From positions 1,922,001-1,986,000 of the forward strand of contig NZ_CP054691.1 of the NCBI RefSeq assembly GCF_013348785.1: a DNA stretch of 64,000 nt, read 5' to 3'. Under the pieces are notes generated by a model, which did not search any database, was not told the DNA's origin, and was given only the letters and a program-made list of their open reading frames with translations. The position numbers and the translations under genes are program-made. This document shows positions 57,594 to 64,000 of this stretch, in pieces. Each line of letters begins with the position of its first letter. Position 1 is the stretch's first letter. Source of the stretch: Gordonia sp. X0973. Lineage in GTDB: Bacteria > Actinomycetota > Actinomycetes > Mycobacteriales > Mycobacteriaceae.

Positions 57594-57599
57594 TACGAT
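57594..57599 (+). promoter_or_regulatory. -10 box of the polysaccharide deacetylase gene (leaderless)
   Basis: TACGAT, 7 bases before the ATG at 57607. Confidence 0.5.
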
Positions 57600-57606
57600 C
57601 TGACGA

Positions 57607-58407
57607 ATGCATCGACGAAATCTGTTGCGCGCGGGCGTCGGCCTGGCCGCCGCCGGGGCCCTCGGCGTTGGGCTGCGCCCGGCCGCGGAGGCGACGGCCG
57701 GCGACCACCGGCGATACGGCTCCCCGACCCGGTGGGGGATGTCGATGCCGGGGATCGTCTCCTCCTTTCGTCCGAGCGGACGCGAGGTGGCCCTGACCTT
57801 CGACGCCTGTTCCGGAGCCTGCGACATGGCCGTCCTGGACGTCCTCGCACGCCACCGCGTCCCGGCGACACTGTTCCTCAACGGCCACTGGATCGATGCC
57901 AACCGGCAGATGACCCGACGACTGGCCGCCGATCCGCTCTTCGACATAGGCAACCACGGCACCCGTCACGTACCCCTATCGGTCACCGGGCGCAGCGCAT
58001 ACGGAATCGCCGGCACCCGCTCCCCCGGGGAGGCGCGCGACGAGGTGGTCCGCAACCACGAGAAGATCGCCCGGATCACCGGTCGCCCGCCCCGCTGGTT
58101 CCGCACCGGCACCGCCCACTACGACGACGTCGGCGTGCAGATCGTCCACGACGCAGGCGAGACACCGGTCGGATTCACCGTGAACGGCGACGCCGGTGCG
58201 ACCGCCCGCCCGGCGACCATCGAGGTCGCCCTCGCCGCTGCCCGCCCGGGTTCGATCGTCCTGGACCACATGAATCATCCGGGGTCCGGCATCGACGCCG
58301 CACTGACCGAGGCGCTGCCGCGGATGCTGGCGCAGGGGTGGCGGTTCGTCACCCTGGACGAAGCCCTCGGAACAGGTCCGCTGCCGGTGGCGCTGCCCCG
58401 CTGGTAA
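57607..58407 (+). CDS. Secreted polysaccharide deacetylase with Tat-type signal
   Basis: 266 residues. The N-terminus HRRNLLRAGVGLAAAGALGV has the twin arginine and a weakly hydrophobic core ending near ATA-31, so Tat export is likely. NodB-fold motifs: TFDACSGACD with Asp66 and Asp73, and NHGTRH with His117 and His121 for metal. RTGTAHYDDVG and VLDHMNHP complete the site. Family members remove acetyl groups from peptidoglycan or chitin-like polymers. It is transcribed away from tatA and toward pafC, and splits the paf and tat genes that adjoin in M. tuberculosis. Confidence 0.88.
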   Translation: MHRRNLLRAGVGLAAAGALGVGLRPAAEATAGDHRRYGSPTRWGMSMPGIVSSFRPSGREVALTFDACSGACDMAVLDVLARHRVPATLFLNGHWIDANRQMTRRLAADPLFDIGNHGTRHVPLSVTGRSAYGIAGTRSPGEARDEVVRNHEKIARITGRPPRWFRTGTAHYDDVGVQIVHDAGETPVGFTVNGDAGATARPATIEVALAAARPGSIVLDHMNHPGSGIDAALTEALPRMLAQGWRFVTLDEALGTGPLPVALPRW

Positions 58408-58415
58408 CGGGTTCC

Positions 58416-59453
58416 CTAGCGGTAGCGGGCGCGGGCGGCCGCGGCGCGTTCGCGCACCCGGGCCGCGATCTCCGGCTCGTCGACGATGCGGATGGCGCCG
58501 CCGAAGCCCAGCACGAACCGCACCAGCCATTCCGGCGATCCGTAGCGGATCCGTGCCCGGACCGGCCCCGATTCCTCCCCGGGCGATCCGGCCGGATCCC
58601 CGACCGGATCGATCAGATAGTTCTCGATCACCCACAGGACGTCGCGGTCGATCTCGACCTCCGCCGACGGCAGGTCCTGCCCCTCCCAGCCCTCCGGCCC
58701 GGTCGTCGCGGCGATCCCGGCGGGCGGTGCCGACGGCTCGTCGAGCCGCTCCGCCGCCTCGATCCGGTCGAACCGGAACAGGCGGGTGTCCTCCGACCGC
58801 CGGCACCACGCCTGCAGGTAGGCGTGCCCGTCGATCAGGCGCACCTGGATCGGGTCGACGACGCGCTCGCTGACCGAGTCCCGCGAGGGGGTGTAGTAGC
58901 GCAGGCGCAGCGCACGGCGACCGCGCAGCGCGGCGTGGACCTCGTCGTCGGGAGTGACACCACCCGAGTCCTCGGCTCCGCGCGCGTCGGTGTCGCCGGC
59001 GCGCGCCTCCGCTTCTCGCCGTGCTCGGCGCTCGAGTTCCTCGCCCCGCGCGCGCAACCCCATCTTCTTGGGCCGGACCGGCACCGCCATCGCGGCTTCG
59101 ATCTTGGCCATCGCGCCGCGGGTGGCGTCGCCGTCCACCCCGCGGATGTCGGCGAGGGTGGCCAGCGCCGTCTGCAGCAGGGCCGCCTCGGCGCCGGTCA
59201 GGCGCAGCGGGCGATCCATCCCCGCGGTGAACTCGACGCGCACGTGACCGGAGTCGTATTGCACGTCGATCAGGTCCTCGAAGCCGCCGCTGCGGTGGCC
59301 GCAGACGAACAGCTGCTCGATGTCCTTGGTCAGCTGTGCCGGAGTGATCCCCAGCTCGGCGGCGGCCTCGTCGAGTCCGATTCCCTGCCGCGCCGTCAGA
59401 TAGGGAACCATCGCCAGCAGCCGCGAGAACCGCGAGACCGATCCGCCGGCCAT
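58416..59453 (-). CDS. pafC: PafC, WYL-domain transcription regulator
   Basis: 345 residues from the ATG at 59453, which overlaps the pafB stop as ATGA. An N-terminal HTH (about 10-55, VSRFSRLLAMVPYLTARQGI, then LDEAAAELGITPAQL) precedes the WYL domain (about 170-260). A C-terminal extension ends the protein. With PafB it forms the heterodimer that activates LexA-independent DNA-damage genes in mycobacteria. A charged insert at about 140-165 (EELERRARREAEARAG) is variable. It converges with the deacetylase gene, with an 8-base gap. Confidence 0.93.
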   Translation of the reverse strand: MAGGSVSRFSRLLAMVPYLTARQGIGLDEAAAELGITPAQLTKDIEQLFVCGHRSGGFEDLIDVQYDSGHVRVEFTAGMDRPLRLTGAEAALLQTALATLADIRGVDGDATRGAMAKIEAAMAVPVRPKKMGLRARGEELERRARREAEARAGDTDARGAEDSGGVTPDDEVHAALRGRRALRLRYYTPSRDSVSERVVDPIQVRLIDGHAYLQAWCRRSEDTRLFRFDRIEAAERLDEPSAPPAGIAATTGPEGWEGQDLPSAEVEIDRDVLWVIENYLIDPVGDPAGSPGEESGPVRARIRYGSPEWLVRFVLGFGGAIRIVDEPEIAARVRERAAAARARYR

Positions 59454-60469
59454 CAGAGCGCCGCCATCGCGTCGAGTGCGGCGACGACCCGCCCGCGCAG
59501 CGACTCCGGTTCGAGGACCACCGCATCGGGCCCGGCGCTGCAAATGGTGCGGACCAGCGCCGAGGTCGAGTCGAACTCGATGACCAGTTCGTCCCCGGGG
59601 GCGCCGTCGAATTCCGCCGGTGCGGAATCCGATGCCAACCGGCGCAGCCCGGCGGCACGATCGGCCGCCACCCACACCCGGGCGCGTACCGAATCCTCCC
59701 GGAACGCCTGGTCCACCGACTCGGCCACCAGCGCGCGCAATTCCCCGGGCGCGGTGTCGGCGGTGAACGCCCCGGCCTTGCCGACCTGCGTCACCGCCGT
59801 GATGCGCGACAACCGGAAGGTGCGCCGCTCGTCGCGATCGCGATCCCGGCCGACTACATACCACCGGCCGCGATGGGTGACGACACCCCACGGCTCCAGT
59901 CGCCGCACCGTGGCCGTCGTACCGGGGCGCTGGAAGGTCATCTCCACCGCGCGGCGCGCGGTGCTCGCCTCCAGGAGTTCGCGCAGTACCAGCTCGTCGC
60001 CGGAACCGCGTCCGGCGGTGGCACCGGTGACATCCCACTCCTGGTCGGCCGAGACGTCGATCCCCGCGGCACGCAGCTTGAGCGCGGCACTCTGGGCGAT
60101 GGCGGCGACCTCCGAGCTGTCCCACAGCGCGGTGGCCAGTGCCACCGCCGCACCCTCCGCGGGCTCCAGGTGGATGTCGGGCAGCTCGTAGCGCTCCCGG
60201 TCGATGCGGTAGCCGTCCTCGTTCTCCCCGAATCCCGACGTCGGTCCGGTGATCAGCGGGATGCCCAGGTCGCGCAGGTCGGCCTTGTCGCGCTCGAACA
60301 TGCGGAAGAAGGCGTCGTCGGTGCTGTCGTTCTCGTAGTAGCCGCCCACGTTGCGCCGGATGTATTCGGCGGACACGTATTGGTTGGTCGACAGCAGGCA
60401 GATCACCAGGTTGAGCTGCCGCTCGACCTTCTCGCGTTTGCGCGCGGGTTTCGGAGCGGGTTTCGGCAC
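59453..60469 (-). CDS. pafB: PafB, WYL-domain transcription regulator
   Basis: 338 residues from a GTG. The basic start (KPAPKPARKREKVERQLNLV) leads into an HTH with STNQYVSAEYIRRNVGGY (about 29-46). The WYL region RLEPWGVVTHRGRWYVVGRD (about 189-208) and a WCX-like C-terminus follow. It pairs with PafC. A TACGCT box 6 bases before the GTG suggests that pafBC has its own leaderless promoter apart from the proteasome genes. Confidence 0.93.
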   Translation of the reverse strand: MPKPAPKPARKREKVERQLNLVICLLSTNQYVSAEYIRRNVGGYYENDSTDDAFFRMFERDKADLRDLGIPLITGPTSGFGENEDGYRIDRERYELPDIHLEPAEGAAVALATALWDSSEVAAIAQSAALKLRAAGIDVSADQEWDVTGATAGRGSGDELVLRELLEASTARRAVEMTFQRPGTTATVRRLEPWGVVTHRGRWYVVGRDRDRDERRTFRLSRITAVTQVGKAGAFTADTAPGELRALVAESVDQAFREDSVRARVWVAADRAAGLRRLASDSAPAEFDGAPGDELVIEFDSTSALVRTICSAGPDAVVLEPESLRGRVVAALDAMAAL

Positions 60470-60475
60470 GGATCC

Positions 60476-60481
60476 AGCGTA
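60476..60481 (-). promoter_or_regulatory. -10 box of pafBC (leaderless)
   Basis: TACGCT on the minus strand, 6 bases before the GTG at 60469, in the 16-base gap after pafA. Confidence 0.5.
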
Positions 60482-60485
60482 AGGG

Positions 60486-61844
60486 TCACATCGACGCGAT
60501 CAGGCGATCGACGCGCTCGTCCACCGACCGGAACGGGTCCTTGCAAAGGACGGTCCGCTGCGCCTGGTCGTTGAGCTTGAGATGCACCCAGTCGACGGTG
60601 AAGTCACGGCCCGCCGCCTGGGCGGCGCTGATGAACTCGCCGCGCAGCTTGGCCCGCGTGGTCTGCGGGGGCAGGTGGACCGCGGCGTCGATCTCCTCGT
60701 CGGTGGTCACTCGCGAGATCAGCCCCTTGCGCGTCAGCAGGTCGGCGATGCCGCGGCCGGGCAGGATGTCGTGATAGGCCAGGTCGAGCTGGGCGATCTT
60801 CGGGTCGCCGAGATCGGTGTCGAGGCGGTCCAGATACCGGTTGAACAGCTTGCGCTTGATGACCCAGTCGATCTCGGTGTCGACCTTCGAGAAATCGTCG
60901 CTCTCCACCGCGTCCAGAATGCGGCCCCACAGGTCGACGACGCGATCCAGCATCTCGTCGGGGCCGCGCTTGGCCATATGGTCCACGGCCCGCGCGTGGT
61001 ATTCGCGCTGGATGTCGAGGGCACTGGCCTCGCGCCCGCCGGCCAGCCGCACGGTGCGCCGCCCGGTGGGGTCGTGGCTGATCTCGCGGATCGCCCGAAT
61101 CGGGTTGTCCAGGGCGAAGTCGCGGAAGCTGACCCCGGCCTCGATCATCTCCAACACCAGCAGGGCGGAACCGACCTTGAGCATCGTGGTCGGCTCGGCC
61201 ATATTCGAATCGCCGACGATGACGTGCAGGCGCCGATACTTCTCGGCGTCGGCGTGGGGCTCGTCGCGGGTATTGATGATCGGCCGCGACCGCGTCGTCG
61301 CGCTCGACACGCCCTCCCAGATGTGTTCGGCGCGCTGGGAGAGGCAGAACTGCGCCGAACTCGGCGCGGCGAGCACCTTGCCCGCACCGCAGATCAGCTG
61401 GCGCGTCACCAGGAAGGGCAACAGCACGTCGGAGATCCGGGAGAACTCGCCGGACCGGACGACGAGGAAGTTCTCGTGGCAGCCGTAGGAGTTGCCCGCC
61501 GAGTCGGTGTTGTTCTTGAACAGATAGATGTCGCCGCCGATCCCCTCGTCGGCCAACCTGTTCTGCGCGTCGAGCAGCAGGTCGACCAGAATCCGCTCAC
61601 CGGCCCGGTCGTGGGTGATGAGGGTGCGCAGGTCGTCGCACTCGGCGGTGGCGTACTCGGGGTGGGAGCCGACGTCGAGATAGAGCCGCGAGCCGTTGTC
61701 GAGGAAGACGTTCGACGAGCGGCCCCACGACACCACCCGGCGGAACAGGTAGCGTGCCACTTCGTCCGGGCTCAGCCGCCGATGCCCGCGGAAGGTGCAG
61801 GTCACCCCGAACTCGGTCTCGATCCCCATGATCCGGCGCTGCAT
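60486..61844 (-). CDS. pafA: PafA, Pup-protein ligase
   Basis: 452 residues, standard length. It joins the C-terminal glutamate of Pup to substrate lysines using ATP. The glutamine-synthetase-like active site starts at [16 protein letters not shown] with Glu9, and [20 protein letters not shown] (about 48-67) carries the catalytic aspartate. [14 protein letters not shown] [20 protein letters not shown] (about 193-212) is a further conserved block. The ATG lies 3 bases after the prcA stop, so it is in the proteasome operon. Confidence 0.97.
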   Translation of the reverse strand: MQRRIMGIETEFGVTCTFRGHRRLSPDEVARYLFRRVVSWGRSSNVFLDNGSRLYLDVGSHPEYATAECDDLRTLITHDRAGERILVDLLLDAQNRLADEGIGGDIYLFKNNTDSAGNSYGCHENFLVVRSGEFSRISDVLLPFLVTRQLICGAGKVLAAPSSAQFCLSQRAEHIWEGVSSATTRSRPIINTRDEPHADAEKYRRLHVIVGDSNMAEPTTMLKVGSALLVLEMIEAGVSFRDFALDNPIRAIREISHDPTGRRTVRLAGGREASALDIQREYHARAVDHMAKRGPDEMLDRVVDLWGRILDAVESDDFSKVDTEIDWVIKRKLFNRYLDRLDTDLGDPKIAQLDLAYHDILPGRGIADLLTRKGLISRVTTDEEIDAAVHLPPQTTRAKLRGEFISAAQAAGRDFTVDWVHLKLNDQAQRTVLCKDPFRSVDERVDRLIASM

Positions 61845-61847
61845 CGC

Positions 61848-62669
61848 TCAGGCCTTCCCGCTCGTCTCGCCCGTGCCGCCGCCGGACCTGCCGCCCTTGT
61901 CCCCGCCGTCGAGCAGACCGGCGACCTCCTCGTGCCCGAGGCGCCGGAAGGCCCGGCGCGGCCGGGTCCGGTCGAGTACCGCGACCTCCAGCTCGCCCGC
62001 GGTCAGCTCGCGCGGCGACGGTGCCGGGGTCTCACCGGAACCGCCGTTGGACCCGTTGCCGCGGGCCGCACCGGTGTCGGCGGCCGGAGGTGCCACGGGG
62101 TTGGCCAAGGCCACGACGGCCAGTCGCAGCGCCGCGGTCAGGTCGAGGCCCGGCTCGAATGATTCGCCCAGCGTCGCGGTGATCGCATCGGTGTGCCCGC
62201 CCATCACCAGGAACCGGGTCTCGTCGACGACGGACCCGTCATAGCCGATGCGGTACAGCTGCGACGGCGTGTCCCTCCCCGGCTTGGCGACCTCGGCGAC
62301 GCACAGCTCGACCTCGTACGGCTTGGGCTGCTCGGTGAACACCGTGCCCAACGTCGTCGCATACGCGTTGGCCAGGGAGAGTCCGCTGACGTCGGCGCGG
62401 TCGTAGCTGTAGCCGCGCAGATCCGCCAACTGGATGCCGGCGCGGCGCAGGCTCTCGAATTCGTTGTATTTGCCGACGGCCGCGAACCCGATCCGGTCGT
62501 AGATCTCCGACACCTTGCGCAGCGTGTTCGACGGGTTCTCCGCGACGAACAGCACGCCGTCGGCGTAGGTCAGGGTGACGACGCTGCGGCCCCGCGCGAT
62601 GCCCTTGCGCGCCAGCTCGGAGCGGTCGCGCATGATCTGCTCGGCACTGGCGTAATACGGGAAGGTCAT
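61848..62669 (-). CDS. prcA: 20S proteasome alpha subunit
   Basis: 273 residues. The gate-forming N-terminus [20 protein letters not shown] matches actinobacterial PrcA, followed by [20 protein letters not shown]. There is no N-terminal catalytic threonine, as expected for alpha. The C-terminal 60 residues are a variable, Gly/Ser-rich tail. The ATG overlaps the prcB stop as ATGA. Confidence 0.97.
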   Translation of the reverse strand: MTFPYYASAEQIMRDRSELARKGIARGRSVVTLTYADGVLFVAENPSNTLRKVSEIYDRIGFAAVGKYNEFESLRRAGIQLADLRGYSYDRADVSGLSLANAYATTLGTVFTEQPKPYEVELCVAEVAKPGRDTPSQLYRIGYDGSVVDETRFLVMGGHTDAITATLGESFEPGLDLTAALRLAVVALANPVAPPAADTGAARGNGSNGGSGETPAPSPRELTAGELEVAVLDRTRPRRAFRRLGHEEVAGLLDGGDKGGRSGGGTGETSGKA

Positions 62670-63517
62670 CGCTGCTCCCCCGTCTCGCCGCTCTCGCGCC
62701 GGTCGGCCGCGTAGCGCTCCTCACGACCGGCCACGATGCCGGCGGCCGCAGCCTCGATCAGCGGCTCTGGCACCTCGCTGGCACCGTCGGGACCGACCGT
62801 CACCGCGGTCGGGAAGATCTTGCGCACCGGGTCCGGCCCGGCTGTGGCCGAGTCGTCGTCGGCGGCGTCGTAGAGCGCCTCCACCGCGATCGCCAATGCT
62901 TCCTCGGCGCTCAAATCGCCCCGGTAGAGCTTCTTGAGCGAGGACTTGGCGAACACCGAGCCGGAGCCGATCGCCTGGTAGCCGCCGAATTCCTCGTGGC
63001 GGTCCCCGGCCATGTCGAAGGAGAAGATCCGACCGCGTGCGGTCGGGGCGGCGTCGGAATCGAATCCGACGAGCAGCGGGATCGCGGCGAGGCCCTGCAT
63101 GGCCGCCCCCAGGTTGCCCCGCACCATCGCCGCCATCCGCGACACCTTGCCGTCGAGGGTGAGGGAGACGCCCTCGATCTTCTCGTAGTGTTCGAGTTCC
63201 ACGGCGAACAGGCGGACCATCTCCACGGCAATCCCCGCGGTACCCGCGATACCCGCGGCGGAATAGTCGTCGGTGATGAACACCTTCTGGATGTCGCGGG
63301 TGGCGATCATGTTGCCCATCGTGGCCCGCCGATCACCGGCGATCACCACGCCGCCGGCATAGGCGACGGCGACGATCGTCGTGCCGTGCGGAACCGAGTC
63401 GGCCGCGCCCGGTGTCACGCCGTGCCGCTCGATGCGACGACCGGGCAGCAGCTCGGGCGCGTGGCCGGCAAGGTAATCGGTGAACGAGGAGATGTCCGGG
63501 CCGTGGGACCGACTCAC
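62666..63517 (-). CDS. prcB: 20S proteasome beta subunit
   Basis: 283 residues from the GTG at 63517, which overlaps the pup stop as GTGA. The first 45 residues are a propeptide. Cleavage at [15 protein letters not shown] exposes Thr46, the nucleophile. Lys and Asp of the active site are in GDRRATMGN and nearby strands. [20 protein letters not shown] (about 93-112) is typical of the fold. It assembles with PrcA to degrade pupylated proteins. Confidence 0.97.
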   Translation of the reverse strand: MSRSHGPDISSFTDYLAGHAPELLPGRRIERHGVTPGAADSVPHGTTIVAVAYAGGVVIAGDRRATMGNMIATRDIQKVFITDDYSAAGIAGTAGIAVEMVRLFAVELEHYEKIEGVSLTLDGKVSRMAAMVRGNLGAAMQGLAAIPLLVGFDSDAAPTARGRIFSFDMAGDRHEEFGGYQAIGSGSVFAKSSLKKLYRGDLSAEEALAIAVEALYDAADDDSATAGPDPVRKIFPTAVTVGPDGASEVPEPLIEAAAAGIVAGREERYAADRRESGETGEQR

Positions 63518-63705
63518 TGGCCGCCCTTCTGCACGTAGGCGCGCACGAAGTCCTCGGCGTTCTCCTCCAACACGTCGTCGATCTCGTCGAGCAGATCGTC
63601 GGTGTCTTCGGCGAGCTTCTCGCGGCGCTCCTGACCGGCCGAGCCGTCGGGACCGAGGTCGCCGTCGTCGCCGCCCCCGCCGGATCGTTTCTGTTCCTGC
63701 GCCAT
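63514..63705 (-). CDS. pup: Pup, prokaryotic ubiquitin-like protein
   Basis: 63 residues from the ATG at 63705, which follows GGAGG. A disordered N-terminal half ([16 protein letters not shown]) leads to a helix ([20 protein letters not shown], about 33-52) and the end [12 protein letters not shown]. The final Gln must be deamidated by Dop before ligation. It heads the pup-prcB-prcA-pafA unit, with a GTGA overlap into prcB. Confidence 0.97.
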   Translation of the reverse strand: MAQEQKRSGGGGDDGDLGPDGSAGQERREKLAEDTDDLLDEIDDVLEENAEDFVRAYVQKGGQ

Positions 63706-63765
63706 GCCGCCTCCATTCACATCGGCCCCGCTCGCTGGCGCTCCCGGCGGCCGGATCACACGAAT

Positions 63766-63789
63766 CAGGTTCCACCCTATCCGAACCTG
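63766..63789. promoter_or_regulatory. Interrupted palindrome between dop and pup
   Basis: CAGGTTC-N10-GAACCTG, perfect 7-bp arms. The loop contains TAGGGT on the minus strand (63774-63779), a possible -10 for pup, so the arms flank the promoter as an operator might. Alternatively it is a stem-loop terminator for dop, which ends 15 bases upstream on the same strand. Confidence 0.5.
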
Positions 63790-63804
63790 CCCGTTGCCTC
63801 CCGG

Positions 63805-64000
63805 CTACTTCGCGGTCAATTGGTCCACCAGTTCGGCGGCCGAGTTGACCGAGTCGAGCAGCTCGCCGACGTGGGAACGGCTGCCGCGCAACGGTTCCAG
63901 CGTCGGAATCCGGATGAGGGAATCCCCGCCCAGGTCGAAGATGACCGAATCCCAGCTGGCCGCGGCGATGTCGGCGCCGAAGCGGCGCAGGCACTCGCCC
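63805..64000 (-). CDS. dop: Dop, Pup deamidase/depupylase, C-terminal part
   Basis: The frame runs off the window end; the last 65 codons are visible. [20 protein letters not shown], then FDLGG and the end LVDQLTAK, match the C-terminus of Dop, the PafA paralogue that converts Pup-Gln to Pup-Glu and removes Pup from substrates. The order dop-pup-prcB-prcA-pafA is the usual one in actinobacteria. Confidence 0.92.
   Translation of the reverse strand, partial: GECLRRFGADIAAASWDSVIFDLGGDSLIRIPTLEPLRGSRSHVGELLDSVNSAAELVDQLTAK

Overview
The window is very GC-rich, densely coded DNA from a mycolic-acid actinobacterium (order Mycobacteriales). Gordonia or a close relative is my best guess from gene order and style; I cannot prove the genus. 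The order-level call rests on a complete Pup-proteasome locus, SecA2, a GarA/OdhI-type FHA switch protein, an LpqH-type lipoprotein, the mannosyltransferase MptB beside sufR, and OpcA beside zwf. Gene order matches three loci that I remember as separate in Mycobacterium tuberculosis: about Rv1821-Rv1837, Rv1444-Rv1466 and Rv2090-Rv2112. Here they are joined.

Layout. 1-13.5 kb: end of a conserved actinobacterial gene, malate synthase glcB and a membrane-anchored binding-like protein. Then come gcvP with a tandem glycine riboswitch, two MerR regulators, a DUF151 nuclease-like protein, garA, gcvH, a CDP-alcohol phosphatidyltransferase and secA2. 13.6-16.9 kb: accessory genes (META-domain protein, pyruvyltransferase-family protein, orphan ABC ATPase, LpqH-like lipoprotein) around a two-block 22-bp repeat array. 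16.9-23.2 kb: sufR-B-D-C-S-U-T, one overlapping iron-sulfur cluster operon with a SufR-type operator. 23.3-31.2 kb: mptB, an ABC exporter, heme A synthesis genes ctaA and ctaB, qor, and an atypical orphan membrane gene. 31.3-37.8 kb: pentose phosphate operon tkt-tal-zwf-opcA-pgl. 37.9-43.1 kb: an acyl-CoA ligase and a copper operon (copZ, His-rich secreted protein, copper P-type ATPase) behind a CsoR-type box. 43.1-47.5 kb: two divergent acyl-CoA/lipid gene groups sharing a KstR-like operator. 47.5-53.4 kb: htpG, a PIG-L deacetylase, an MFS transporter, a 5'-3' exonuclease and a DUF4333 protein. 53.4-64 kb: helY, tatC, tatA, a divergent Tat-type polysaccharide deacetylase, pafC, pafB, pafA, prcA, prcB, pup and the end of dop.

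How the parts fit. Glycine cleavage, malate synthase and GarA meet at C1/C2 and TCA-cycle control. SUF, heme A synthesis and copper export all serve metalloenzymes and respiration. The pentose phosphate operon supplies NADPH. Pup-proteasome and Tat genes handle protein turnover and folded-protein export. Many genes have a TANNNT box 6-8 bases before the start codon, the pattern of leaderless transcripts.

I did not find a clearly new multi-gene system. The most unusual items are the opposed 22-bp repeat array (15454-15618), a nearly perfect 66-bp palindrome (29289-29354), and the candidate operators at the suf, KstR-like, copper, glcB and pup promoters. No gap longer than 300 bases lacks a gene. 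I found no tRNA, rRNA, CRISPR array or insertion sequence.
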